Shown: one piece after another, positions 1 to 10,555 of the stretch
Position numbering within the stretch: the first letter of the stretch is position 1
How the letters are laid out: each line of letters starts with the position of its first letter
Assembly (NCBI GenBank): GCA_023213315.1
Contig: JAKCPI010031589.1
Coordinates: forward strand, 29,098 to 93,097
DNA: 64,000 nt
Direction: 5' to 3'
From: Euborellia annulipes
Taxonomy: Eukaryota > Arthropoda > Insecta > Dermaptera > Anisolabididae
Notes under the pieces: model-generated
What the model was told of the DNA's origin: nothing
The model's database searches: none
The model's input: the letters and a program-made list of their open reading frames with translations, nothing else
Translations under genes and position numbers: made by a program

Positions 1-542
1 TAGTTTTTATTTAATTAAAAAAAATCCTGCAGGCCCGGGATGTGAACTCGGATCTTCTTTGTAGGAGCTACACCAGAGCTAGATAGAATCCAATGCTTTC
101 TAAAGGATGACAAGAAAGTAAAAAAAAAAAACCTGAAAACCAACGTCTAGCCTAATAAGATTTTTAATTTTTCGTCTCTCTGACATTTCTGACATCAACT
201 TTCAACCAAGAAGATGAATTCCTAATAAAGGGCAAAAATGCAAAATACACTCTATTTTAATGGAGGTTTATACAAATTAGTAAAAGGACAATTGATTTGA
301 TTTGTGGGGAATGTGTAGGGCAGGGGGGGCAGGGGGGCAGGGGGGGGTAATGAATTTCATTAATCAACGTGCCCAATGAATGGCGTTAATAGTCTTTGAC
401 ATGATTTTAGCACCAGCATTATTTGATTGTTATAATAACTAAAGCTCTCTCTCTCTCTCTCTCCCATTAATTGATGTGTTTTAGAGAAATTAACGATAAT
501 TTTATTGAGCTCTGATTTACTAAATAAAAATGATAACATAAA
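1..542. other. AT-rich intergenic DNA
   Basis: No gene is visible. It holds a short G-rich run near 320-350 and a (CT)n microsatellite near 447-463. It stops at the CTAG end of the Helitron that follows. Confidence 0.6.
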
Positions 543-610
543 CTAGCGGCAACGCCGGCCTGCGGCGGACCCTCCTCGCCTTTTTTCTTAATTATGAAAA
601 GAAAATTATT

Positions 611-879
611 TTTTTTTTTGTTTTAAAAACATTCACACTTTTTTCTCATTCGCACTCACATTCACACACACATTCATACAGTCTTTTCGGCAACTTAGGC
701 CATATAAGACTTTGACGATAACCGTTGTAGAGAATATATCTATTGTGGGGTCAGGCATTTCTATTTAAGCCATCTGGTATCCAAATGGCTTAAATAAAAT
801 CATCGGACTGCCTGAGTCCGAACCCGCGACGTTTGGTATAGGAGGGAGGCGCGCTACTTACTACGCCAAACCCGGGGGC
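611..879 (-). mobile_element. tRNA-derived SINE (SINE-T, subfamily I)
   Basis: Minus-strand SINE with a tRNA-like head (A-box TGGCGTAGTA type; B-box GGTTCGGAC type), an internal hairpin around GCCATTTGGATACCAGATGGC, a TG-rich tail and poly(A). The 12-bp TSD AAGAAAATTATT flanks it at 599-610 and 880-891. It sits inside the Helitron at the same Helitron position as the SINE near 59,260. Confidence 0.85.
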
Positions 880-1017
880 AAGAAAATTATTATTACTACG
901 TATTCCAATTCAGTGCTTCCTTGAGGATTTGTTTACATTCAAAGAATACATAAATATTTCTCTATACATTTGCTATGGGAGAAATTGTAACTTTAAGAAT
1001 TCATAACTCAAAAAGTT

Positions 1018-1291
1018 GCCCCCGGGTCTGGCGTAGTAGGTAGCGTGCCTACCTCCTATACCAAACGTCGCGGGTTCGGACCCAGGCAGTCTGATGATTT
1101 TATTTAAGCCATTTGGATACCAGATGGCTTAAATAAGAATGCCTGGACACCATATATGTATATTTATCAATAACGGATATCGTCAAAGTCTTATATGGCC
1201 TAAGTTGCCGAAAAGACTGTGTGAATGAGTGTGTGAGTGTGAGTGTGAATGAGAAAAAAGTGTGAATGTTTAAAAAAAAAAAAAAAAAAAA
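1018..1291 (+). mobile_element. SINE-T, full-length, plus strand
   Basis: Starts GCCCCCGGGTCTGGCGTAG, with the B-box near 1074-1084, the palindromic core near 1104-1132 and a poly(A) tail. The TSD AACTCAAAAAGTT (13 bp) is perfect at 1005-1017 and 1292-1304. This is the clearest full-length copy for defining the family: tRNA head, hairpin core, TG-rich tail, then A-run. Confidence 0.88.
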
Positions 1292-1716
1292 AACTCAAAA
1301 AGTTAAGAATTTCGGAACTCGAGTATTTTTCCTGGACTCTCCATAACGTCCTTTATAAAATTGCAAAATTTCGTTTCAAAATTCCAACGGGAAGTTGGTC
1401 AAATAGAGTGTGAAAGACGGGCGGACAGGCAGACGGACACTCAGCTATTATTATACGTAGGGACCGGATTTTTAGGTTCGATTCGACCCGTTTTTAGGTT
1501 TTTGAAACTCCCAAAATAGGTTTTTTTTTTTAGGTTTTCGCCTAATAAAACGCATTTGGGGGAAAAAAATTTTTTTACTTAATTTTGAATATGTACAGAA
1601 ATTTGTAAAAAAAATACTATTTTAATTATAATTTTTTTTTTTTTTTAATTTTAAAAAATATAATTGTAAATTTTTTATGAGAAAAAAAGTTTTATTTAAT
1701 TTTAAATACCTATGTA

Positions 1717-2929
1717 CAAAAATCTGGTGTGACTGGCGCACAGCACACAACTTTCTCTTACCTTCGGTAATCGAAAGTTGTGTACTGTGCTTGTCACACC
1801 AGATTTTTGTGTCGACATGTATTTAGTTCCCGGCAGTAGGGAATATTTGAATTCAGATGTAAAATTTATAAGTATGGGGAAATATTTATATTTTGTTGCC
1901 ATGGCAACCATTTCTCCTATCTTTCCTATGAAGCACAAGAGTAAAGTGTGCTTCAAACAATTTTGAGGGCAAAACGAGAATATACATTTGAAAGAGCATC
2001 TAAAAAATAATTGATTTTTGAATTTTAATCAAAATCGTTAGAGCGAATTTTGAGAAAATCGAAAAAAACTGAAAAAGTACATCAGTAAAGTACCAGTACT
2101 CTTTGGCCGATTTTGATTAAAAGCTTATTTTTCCGGTCCCGGGGCTGTTTAACTTAAATATAAAATTTCAACCTCCTAGCTCAATTCCTTCATGCTTTAA
2201 ATTATATATATACACACACACACACACCCCCACACACACACACACACAGACAGACCATGTCGCGAAAACCACTTTTTTGGATTCAGGGGACCTCAAAACG
2301 TGAAGATCCATCAAAATCTCGACATCGAATTTTTGACATGAATCCAATACTTTCTATATATATATTACATATATATGTCGTAGACAGATCGTGAAATTAG
2401 ACAGTTCATGAACTGTCTAGACATTTCATGAACTGCAGCCAGATCGTGTAATGGTCAAACAGTTACATGATCTGGCTAAAAATTTTAGACAGTTCATGAA
2501 ATGCAATTGGGCCTTAGACAGATCGTGTAATGCTCGAGAATTACACGAAATGTCTAAATTTTTTTTAAATTAAAGCTATTTAAAATGTCTACAACTTATA
2601 GAAGCCTTTTTTTTGATTTTCGAAAAAATAAAATTTTTTTTTTAGATTTATTGCATTAAATTGCAATCAGTACACGATCGGCAAAACTGCTGTTAGGCAG
2701 TTCATGAACTGCCTAAAAAATTTAGACATTTCATGTAATTCTCGAGCATTACACGATCTGTCTAAGGCCCAATTGCATTTCATGAACTGTCTAAAATTTT
2801 TAGCCAGATCATGTAACTGTTTGACCATTACACGATCTGGCTGCAGTTCATGAAATGTCTAGACAGTTCATGAACTGTCTAATTTCACGATCTGTCTACG
2901 ACATATACATAGGTAAGAGAAAGTAAAAA
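1717..2929 (+). mobile_element. HER hairpin-ended repeat with a foldback element inserted
   Basis: Best copy of the unclassified HER family. The left end is an 88-nt hairpin (1721-1808) with arms AATCTGGTGTGAC and GTCACACCAGATT and a near-perfect stem. The body holds TTGCCATGGCAACC, ATAATTGATTTTTGAATTTT, a CA/CAGA run, and GGATTCAGGGGACCTC. It ends GGTAAGAGAAAGTAAAAA. A 536-bp foldback element interrupts it at 2372-2907. There is no coding capacity. Confidence 0.8.
2372..2907. mobile_element. Foldback element made of short palindromic units
   Basis: Two arms of roughly 200 bp (2372-2572 and 2693-2907) are close reverse complements. Each arm is built from about eight variants of AGACAGTTCATGAACTGTCT, several in reverse orientation, at 20-25 bp spacing. 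It lies in a TATA-type microsatellite of the HER element, so a TA or TATA target duplication is possible but cannot be proved. The central part matches AT-rich DNA at 21,200-21,290 and 58,745-58,865. No ORF. Confidence 0.8.
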
Positions 2930-3372
2930 TTATTAAAAAGTAAAAAAATGGAAAAAATTACAGGTACCTAAAACATTATATTAGAAAATTAAATAATTTT
3001 GGAAGTACATAAAATGAAATACATAATTCTACAATTTTTTCTCAATCTAAAAGCACCAATAAAATTTTTTTTTTAAATCTCGGTAGATGAGTTTTCTAAT
3101 TTAGGTGATTTTAGGTGGCCCGAACCCATTTAGGTTTTTTTAGGTTTTTCAAAATATTGGTTAAACTACTCCAGAACACATAAGTCGAAAAAGTAATTTG
3201 TCCATTTCGCGTTTGGAGTCAAGGAAAAAAAAGGTGAAAACCTAAGAGCCCGGTCCCTAATTATACGTATATAGAAGATATTAAAAGATCTTACTAAAAT
3301 TTTTAAAAGTACATAAAATTAATTAGATTTTTTTTAAAAGTACTATCCGCTCGGTCCTCCGAAGGTCGCTCC

Positions 3373-3504
3373 CATGGGCGTATCTAGGGGGTGCCGGGAG
3401 GGGGGAGGGCTGCCCCCCAGAAAGCTCCTTGCCCCAAGAAAAATTGAGAAAATATGGGGCTTTCCAGCCCCCCCCCCCAGCCAAATTCTCTAGTTACGTC
3501 CATG
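3373..3504. mobile_element. G-rich hAT-like MITE, copy 1
   Basis: Short element with inverted ends CATGGGCGTATCTAGG and CTAGTTACGTCCATG and a G/C-run interior. It closely resembles the element at 8870-9019. The flanking octamers do not match each other; the left flank GTCGCTCC instead equals the right flank of the 8870 copy. Confidence 0.7.
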
Positions 3505-3794
3505 GTGGTCTTCAAACAATTTTGAAAGCAAAATGAGAACAGCATCAAAAAAATAATTGATTTTTGAATTTTAAGAGAAAGTAAAAATTAATATGTCAAA
3601 ATAATCGATTTTTAATCATTTTCAGAACGTTTTGAGACTAAAATTTCATTGTTTTTGCTTGAATATTTTATATACTAAGTTATTCAATCAATATCAAGGC
3701 CTAAATGTGTTTATTTAATTAAAAAACAATAAATTAGGATAATTAAAAAATGAAAGAGGCAGTTAAAATTTGAAGATGTAAAAGGCAATAAATA

Positions 3795-3962
3795 TATTTA
3801 AGCCATTTGGATACCAGATGGCTTAAATAGAAATGCCTCAACCCACAATAGATATATTATACTTACAACGGTTATCGTCAAAGTCTTAAATGGCCTAAGT
3901 TGCCGAAAAGACTGTGTGAATGTGTGTGTGAGTGTGAGTGTGAATGAGAAAAAAGTGTGAAT

Positions 3963-3998
<36 letters not shown>
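3795..3998 (+). mobile_element. 5'-truncated SINE-T
   Basis: Lacks the tRNA head and starts within the TTTAAGCCATTTGG core. Long poly(A). A perfect TSD (AAAAGGCAATAAATA) flanks it at 3780-3794 and 3999-4013. 5' truncation with a long TSD and an A-tail is the usual product of LINE-mediated target-primed reverse transcription. Confidence 0.85.
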
Positions 3999-4006
<8 letters not shown>

Positions 4007-4358
4007 ATAAATAAAGCCCCATTTTATGTGGTCGTAGTTAAATAAAAAAAAATGTCTATAGCTTTATAATTGATTGAAAAGACCAGTTTTGCATTTTTCC
4101 ACAAATCCAACGACAAATAAGAGAGATTTAGCGATTTTTTGAAAAGCGATCTGGCGCTAGACAAAAGGCTTAGACAAGAGTTACGCGAGTCTCCCTAGCT
4201 GATCTCTGGGCGCCGATCGAATTGGAAAAAAAATTGGATGCTCTTCCATTAGTTGAAATAATTGTCGAATTGATTTCATTCATCTGTTTATACTCAAATT
4301 TTATAAAATTTAATGACTATAAAATCTTATAATGTTGCTAAATTAAGGGATCTTAAAA

Positions 4359-4702
4359 TTTTTACTTTCCCTTACCTCTATATAAGCTTACATGTACTTT
4401 TTCAGTTTTTTTCGATTTTCTCAAAATTCGCTCAAACGATTTTGATTAGAATTCAAAAATCATTTATTTTTTAGATGCTCTTTAAAATGTATATTTTCAT
4501 TTTGCCCTCAGAATTGTTTGAAGCAGACTTTACTCTTGTACTTAATTGGAAAGATAGTAGAAATGGTTGCTATGGTAACAAAATATAAATATTTTTCCAT
4601 ACTTATAAATTTTACATCTTCAAAATCGAATGTGCCGTACTGTCGGAGACTGAATACATATCGACAAAAAAAATCTGCTGGGCTTGTCACACCAGATTTT
4701 TT
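4359..4702 (-). mobile_element. HER element, internally deleted
   Basis: Minus-strand copy starting TTTTTACTTTCCCTTACCTC and ending CACACCAGATTTTTT. The middle (from the GGATTCAGGGG part to the CTTTACTGATG part) is missing, and the terminal hairpin is reduced to its outermost arms. Confidence 0.75.
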
Positions 4703-4957
4703 ATGCATGTTGTGGGTTGTTTATAACCAACGTTCTAGTAAAATAAAATTAACAAGTCTCAAAAATTGAAAGCTGAATTTTACGTAAAAAGAGGACATAA
4801 AATTTCATCCAATTCTGATATGATATGAAATGAATTTTTTTTTTTAGAGCGAGTCCTTTGAGAAAAATTGGCTCTGCATGGACCCTGAGCACATTCGTTG
4901 TGCGGGTGTAAACCTTTAGAGCGCTAATTTAACGAAACCATTGGAGCTAGAAAGCTA

Positions 4958-5340
4958 GAAATTTTATATACAGGTAGGCAAAAATTCAGTGAATATAGAT
5001 CAATGATCCTTTTTACTCTCATCTGATTGGCTAATCGGATGGTGAGATATAATGAAAAAATAAATGTTTAAATATTAAATTTTAGCTTCATCTAAGTAAT
5101 CTCTAGGAAATTCTAAACTCATTACAAAAAATCCGATGCAAATTGAATAAGCGGTTTGCGAATTAGAGACATTTGAAGATTCAATATTTTATTTCTTTTC
5201 TGTGTGTAATTATAACGACTCTTAATCCGCGCACCGGAGGGGCGGAGCCTGTCTGCTGCCCCCCCCCCCCTCCCCCGCCCTCTCTGGTTGTTGCGCTTGA
5301 CCAAGGCGCCTCCCCCCCCTTCTCGATTCTAAGAAAATAA
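4958..5340 (+). repeat. Dispersed repeat E, copy 1
   Basis: An approximately 380-bp sequence (TTTTATATACAGG..., GGAAATTCTAAACTCATTAC, then a GC-rich end) that recurs inverted at 8385-8740. No ORF, no clear terminal repeats and no TSD could be set. Confidence 0.55.
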
Positions 5341-5400
5341 AATAATAAATTAAAATTATATATTCGGACAGATTAAAAAGAATTTTAAAGACTCGTAGAA

Positions 5401-6145
5401 AAAAAAATCTGTTATGATGGTCCCACAAATTTCTCTTAACTTTGGCTGTGCTTGTCACACCAGATTTTTTTTGATTTTTTTTTAACACTCACACTTTTTT
5501 CACATTCACACTCACACTCACACACACATGCACACAGTCTTTTCGGCAAATTAGGCCATTTAAGACTTTGATGATAATCGTTAATTATTATTATATCTAT
5601 TGGGGGTCGGGCATTTCTATTTAAGCCATTTGGTGGTATCCAAGTGGCGTTAAATAAAATCATCGGACTGCCTGGGGTCCGAACCCGCGACGTTCGGTAT
5701 AGAAGGGAGTCACGCTACCAACTAGACCAAGCCCGTAGGCGTTTGTGTTGAGATCTATGGTCGAGATATATTTCAAGATGTAAACTTAATAAAAAAAGGA
5801 AAATATTTATATTTTGTTACCAAGGCAATCATTTCTCCTATCTTTCCTATACATAGTTATACAGTATAGTTGTACAGTATATTGAAATATTCAATGAATG
5901 AAAAGGATAAGGAAAAAGACACAATCCCCTTATTTAAGCCATTTGGTTCCCCTATCTTTCCAATGAAGTACAAGAGTAAAGTGTGCTTCAAACAATTCTG
6001 AGAGCAAAATGAAAATATACATTTTAAAGAGCATCTAAAAAATAATTGATTTTTGAATTTTAATCAAAATCGTTTGAGCGAATTTTGAGAAAATCGAAAA
6101 AAACTGAAAAAGTACATGTATATAGAGGTAAGGGAAAGTAAAAAT
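5401..6145 (+). mobile_element. HER element interrupted by a SINE
   Basis: Left hairpin is partial (5404-5470). The HER body resumes after the SINE with TTTGTGTTGAGATC and runs to GGTAAGGGAAAGTAAAAATT. About 100 bp of foreign AT-rich DNA (5850-5948) separates two body parts. The right flank is the inverted duplicate of the flank of the 4359 copy. Confidence 0.7.
5475..5740 (-). mobile_element. SINE-T, minus strand
   Basis: Poly(T), the CA-rich tail, the TTTTCGGCAAATTAGGCCAT core, the hairpin core, and a B-box with GTCCGAACCCGCGAC read in reverse. The head end is diverged (CACGCTACCAACTAGACC). No clean TSD could be assigned. Confidence 0.75.
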
Positions 6146-6700
6146 TTTAAGATCCCTTAATTTAGCAACATTATAAGATTTTATAGTCATTAAATTTTAT
6201 AAAATTTGAGTATAAACAGATGAAATGAAATCAATTCGACAATTATTTCAACTAATGGAAGAGCATCCAATTTTTTTTCCAATTCGATCGGCGCCCAGAG
6301 GCCAGCCAGGGAGACTCGCGTAACGCTTATCTAAGCCTTTCGGCTCGCGCCAGATCGCTTTTCAAAAAATCGCTAAATCTCTCTTATTCATTCACGGATT
6401 TGAGGCAAAATGCAAAACTGGTCTCTTGAATTAATTATAAAGCCATAGGAATTTTCCTAATTAGCTACGCCCACATAAAATGAGGGTTTATTGATGACAC
6501 TCACGACTTGGAATGCCAACTCCCGCCAATATTTTTTAATTTATTGTTTTTTAATTAAATAAACACATTTAGGGCTTGATATCGATTGAATAAATTAAAA
6601 TATAAAATATTCTAACTAAAACAATCCATTTTCGGCCAAGGAATGTCCTAAAAATAATAAAAAATCGATTTTAATTTATTTTGACAGATGAATTTTTTTT
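6146..6700 (+). repeat. Inverted duplication arm B
   Basis: Plus-strand counterpart of 3590-4358. The two arms share GATCCCTTAATTTAGCAACA, GACTCGCG and AATAAACACATTTA. Together with the HER copies they form inverted arms around a spacer of about 700 bp. Confidence 0.65.
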
Positions 6701-7263
6701 TTTCAAAATAATAAAAAAAACTCTTCAACATATATAAATAATGAATAGTGCATTAGAATCAGCACTAAATCCTGAATCTTACACATTTATGTCATTTACT
6801 AGTTTGCTCTATTTTATAAGAGAGAGTCACATCTATGTTTGCTTGAATTTTCGTAAATTTGCTAAAAACTAAAAAAGATATAAAATTGGTGTTTATTGAT
6901 TCGTTATCTGCATTAAATACAAAATTTATACGATATCTTAAATATCTTTTACCTTTTATGTTTAATGATATTAAGCCTTCTCAAATTTTGTATCGTTTTT
7001 TGAGTATAACTCGAAAAATAATTGAAATACAAAAATAACAAAAGTAGATTCTTAATCCTCATTAAATCCCCCATATTTTCCCAGTGTTATATGTTTAAGA
7101 AGTGGTTAAATTAAAAATCTTATATTTTTAGAATTTGTATCAATTAATCGAAAACTATTAGAGATATTAAAATTTCGTATGCAAATTCTTATTCTACATG
7201 AAAATTTATCCAGAAACGATGTATCACATGCCTTGTGTTGTGTTTAATAGATAGATAGTAGCT
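6701..7263. other. AT-rich DNA without a recognised feature
   Basis: No ORF, no repeat shared with the rest of the window, and only short A/T runs. Confidence 0.5.
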
Positions 7264-7542
7264 AGTGGCGTAGCGAGGGGGGGGGGCGGGGGCAAGGGAG
7301 TCATCATGCCCCGGGTACTACTCACAAATGGGCGCCAAATGGCCCGCAAAACAAAATATTGCTGGATAATTTTTATTTTTATTATAATTGATTTCTGGAA
7401 AATATATTTTAAATTTACTGCCAGTGTAATATAATAATTATGTATATTTTACATATAATATTATATGGTTTTCGAATGGGGGGGGGGGGCGCTAAAAAGG
7501 TATAGTCCCCCGGGCGCGAGTTAAGCTCACTACGCCACTGAG
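7264..7542. mobile_element. hAT-like MITE with CAGTGGCGTAG-type ends
   Basis: Inverted ends AGTGGCGTAGCGAG and CTACGCCACTGA with G/C runs just inside both. These ends match the element at 14,359-15,321, which has an 8-bp TSD. No intact TSD is visible here. Confidence 0.6.
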
Positions 7543-7803
7543 ACACCCCCCTGAGGCGTGGAAATAAGCTTTTAATCAAAATCAGCCAAAAAGTACCAGT
7601 ACTTTACTGATGTAGTTTTTCAGTTTTTTTCGATTTACTCAAAATTCGCTCTAACGATTTTTTTTTTAAATAATGAAACAATTATTTTTTAGATGCTCTT
7701 TTAAAAAGTATTCTCATTTTGCCGTTGCAATCTCCTAAAGACCACTTCACTCTTGTTCTTCATAGGAAAGATAAGTGAAATGGTTGCCATGGTAACAGAA
7801 TTT
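7543..7803 (-). mobile_element. HER fragment
   Basis: Minus-strand middle part only: CTTTTAATCAAAATC, TACCAGTACTTTACTGATGT, TTAGATGCTCTTTTAAA, GGTTGCCATGGTAACA. Both ends of the element are missing. It is cut by another retroposon at 7804. Confidence 0.7.
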
Positions 7804-7969
7804 TATTTATTTATTTATTTTTTTTAACCCTTTTCGGCTACAGAGGCCATTTAGGGGTGATAAATTTATTTATTTAATTGTAAATACATAGTATCGATGG
7901 CAACCGGGGGGCGTTCCACACGCTGATTGCCGGGGGTCACCAATCCCGAGCTTTCGCCGTGCTTGGCAT
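7804..7969 (-). mobile_element. Second SINE type with (AAAT)n tail
   Basis: Inserted with a perfect 12-bp TSD GTAACAGAATTT (7792-7803 and 7970-7981). On its own strand it ends in AAAT repeats. It contains GCCTCTGTAGCCGAAAAG, recalling the GGCCTAAGTTGCCGAAAAG core of SINE-T, but has a different head (ATGCCAAGCACGGCG...). The head was not matched to a tRNA. Confidence 0.65.
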
Positions 7970-8384
7970 GTAACAGAATTTAAATCTTTTACTCTTTAGA
8001 TTAAAATTCATATAAATCAATTATTTAGATGCCCTTTTAAAAAGTCCATCAGTAATATTTTGTGAAAATGGTTTAAAGTACTCAAATCATTTCATCTAAA
8101 TTAAATTTTACACTTTGATATTTAACTACCCTACAGTAATACAAGATGGAAATATCGCTTGTGTTCAAATAAATATAACGACCATGTGATGATGAGGAAT
8201 TGAAAGATTTTACATCTAACTAAATATATAGGCCTAACTAATTATTGCATATTCTGGCTGCTTAATTAATTTTTTTTTCTCGTTCAATTTTTATAATTCT
8301 TTCAAATGTCAAAAAAAATAAAAAAAAAAAATTGACTTAAAAGCTATTAAATTATTATTTTTAAAAAGAGAAATAATATTTCTT

Positions 8385-8740
8385 AGAATCGAGGGGGGGG
8401 GGGCGCCTGGCGACAATCAGAGCGGAGGGGAGGGGGGAGCCTGCAACTCGCCGCCCTCCCCTCTTTTGGTCAATTTAAGAGGCCGGAAATAATTAACATT
8501 GGGAATGAATAAAAACTTAGATAATTCAAATGTCTATAACTCGGAAACGGCGCATCCAATTCGCATCGGATTTTTTGTAATGAGTTTAGAATTTCCTAGA
8601 GAATATTCACATGCAACTAAAATTGAATAATTAAGAATAATATTTTTCTTTAATCTAACCATCCGTTCAACCAATCAAATGATAGTAAAAAGGATCATCG
8701 TTCTATATTCTTTGAAATTTTCTGTATATAAAATTTTCAA
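8385..8740 (-). repeat. Dispersed repeat E, copy 2 (inverted)
   Basis: Reverse-complement relative of 4958-5340, including the GC-rich end and GGATTTTTTGTAATGAGTTT. The similarity is imperfect, so the copies are not recent. Confidence 0.55.
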
Positions 8741-8869
8741 ACAGTTTTTTTTTTTATTAGCAATCTCCGCGCTCCCAATTTTTATTAAATAAACGAATAT
8801 TATAAAAATTTTAAATAAATACCTTAGGGGTTGTCCACATATTACGTAACGCGTTAGGGGAGGGCGAGG

Positions 8870-9019
8870 CATGGGCGTAACTAGGGGTGCCGGGGGGAGG
8901 GGGAGGCATGGCCCCCCCCAGAAAGCCCCTTGCCCCAAGAAAAATTGAGAAAATATGGGGCTTTCCAGGCACTCCAGAGGATAGATGCCCCCCAGCCAAA
9001 TTCTCTAGTTACGCCCATG
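8870..9019. mobile_element. G-rich hAT-like MITE, copy 2
   Basis: Ends CATGGGCGTAACTAGG and CTAGTTACGCCCATG, with a G-rich interior including AAAATTGAGAAAATATGGGG shared with the 3373 copy. It sits inside another repeat that has TACGTAACGCGTTAGGGG on its left. Confidence 0.75.
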
Positions 9020-9027
9020 GTCGCTCC

Positions 9028-9619
9028 TTCAGCCTCGCTTTTCTTTTTAGTAATTTACTTAAGAACCCTTCTGTGACTCCCTTACGTTAAACACACACAC
9101 ACACTAAAGTATTTTTTTAAATTCAAAATAAATAAGTAATTCCCAATTTTCTCAAGTGGATTCTTGAATATTCATTTCTTCTTTTTCATTGCTGACGTAA
9201 TTAATTTTCTGAATAAATCGATTACTCATCTGCATCATCGGCATAATTTCAAAGAAGAAAAGTCAAGTGTACTAAAAAAAGAATGAAAAAAAGGGGGAGG
9301 GGGAGGGGGCAAGTGTCAAGAATTTTTCTTTTCTTTTCCCACTCTAAGCATCAGAAAGGATGATTCCCTCGGGATCTCTTTGCTGCTCCCTCTCTTCCAT
9401 CATTTATTCCTGAGTGCCTACAAATTGGTTTGCCTCTTCTCTTTCTTGTATAATAGATGAACTTATAAGAGATTTTCCTCTTTTTTTTTTTTTTTTAACG
9501 AAATATTTATATTAATGAAGCAAAAGATGCTGATCCCCGACGAGGGAGATAATCAAAAGAGGCATTAGCGAGAGGCAGCGTTGACTATTTAATTAATTCA
9601 AAACCGAAAACTGATTGTG
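9028..9619. other. AT-rich DNA without a gene
   Basis: Contains short CA and pyrimidine runs and a G-rich patch near 9290-9310. No coding or repeat structure was recognised. Confidence 0.45.
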
Positions 9620-9639
9620 AACTGATTGTGCAATGAGAA

Positions 9640-10417
9640 ATTTAAGGTTATAAGAGGGGTATTAAGGATATTTAAGGTCATAAGAGAATCTAAATTTTTT
9701 TTAAAATAAAATTAAAAATTTTAATGCCAAAATTCCTTATTATAATTTAGTCGTGACCTATCATAGTTTATAATTGGATTAAGTTAATAATTTAATTACC
9801 AAAAATAATAAATGAATGACTTTTGACTTGAGCAGTTTTTCACGTAATATAGAACTGGCAACATTGCATTCATCAGCTATCTATTTTAAATCTTAAAAGC
9901 CTTCAATTTTATTTTATTTAATATATTACAATGTTTAATGCAAATCAGTTTAAATACAATGGACGATTTGCGAGAAAAAATATCGTCAAATGGAAAAAAA
10001 AATGTAACTGACAGCTAGAAAAGATATTATTTTATTCGGCGTTGCCAGACTGTTCTGAGTCTCATTTTTAAATATTGGCGACTGTCATTTTGGAGAATTT
10101 TTTGACTTTCTTGTTAAAATATCTTTAAAAGCAGTCGGCAGAAACTTTTGATTTTATGTTTAACGTATTCCTCGGAAGTGAATTGATAAAATGTAAGTTT
10201 TTTGTTTTTGTATCTATTGCAGAGGTGGCTATATAATTCAATATGTGTGCGTTTCGTCGACATTCCCCATAGACTACATGTTAAATTTCAATTTTTTTCA
10301 AATTAATTACACGATAACCCTGGGTCAGATCTGCTTCAAAATTTTATTTTATACGAATTTGATAGTGATTAATAACATTTAATCTAACAAAGTGCTTGGA
10401 TGTCCGAACAACCTTAA
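9640..10417. mobile_element. Dispersed element D, copy 1
   Basis: About 75-80 percent alike, by eye, to 56,297-57,063 over its length, for example CAATGGACGATTTGCGAGAA and TTCCTCGGAAGTGAATTGAT. Its right end keeps GTCCGAACAACCTTAA, the terminal repeat of the other copy; the left end is decayed. No open transposase frame. Confidence 0.65.
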
Positions 10418-10555
10418 GATTTTTCAAAAATATCTTTTGCTTCAAATAAATTAATACTAAGTAGTGTTATAAAAAAATAATTGTGAGATTTAATAATTCA
10501 ATTTTTAAATTGATAATATATAATTTTTAAAATAATTTAAAATATTCAAATCTTC

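Larger units (their letters stand above)
543..1457 (-). mobile_element. Non-autonomous Helitron with two nested SINEs
   Basis: Read on the minus strand, the element begins near an AATAATAGC motif followed by GTCCGTCTG runs and ends in a GC-rich segment with CTAG at 543-546. The inner part (TTGGAATTTTGAAACGAAAT, then the GAAATGTATAGAGAAATA type sequence) is shared with the copies at 10,609, 25,360, 30,919 and 59,172. Two SINE-T copies are inserted in opposite orientations. The family (TC start, CTRR end, no TSD, insertion between A and T) is known for Helitrons. The exact 5' TC end is not preserved here. Confidence 0.75.
3540..4704 (-). repeat. Inverted duplication arm A (unique flank plus a HER fragment)
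   Basis: This segment, read on the minus strand, matches 5990-6700 read on the plus strand. It includes a shortened HER copy (4359-4702, hairpin collapsed to its ends) and roughly 700 bp of the same non-HER flank, for example ATTTTATAGTCATTAAATTT and the GATCGGCGCCC segment. Sharing of the flank as well as the element means that a larger segment was copied, not that HER inserted twice. Confidence 0.7.

Noticed and set aside
1030..1100. tRNA gene predictions at SINE heads
   Set aside because: A-box and B-box are present but the head continues into the SINE body and has SINE TSDs; no acceptor pairing.
1702..1966. Overlapping frames over HER copies (also 4508-4769, 15,104-15,413, 27,849-28,274, 45,029-45,306, 49,684-49,997, 63,253-63,538)
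   Set aside because: The frames recur only because HER recurs; stops and frames vary between copies and both strands of the hairpin are open.
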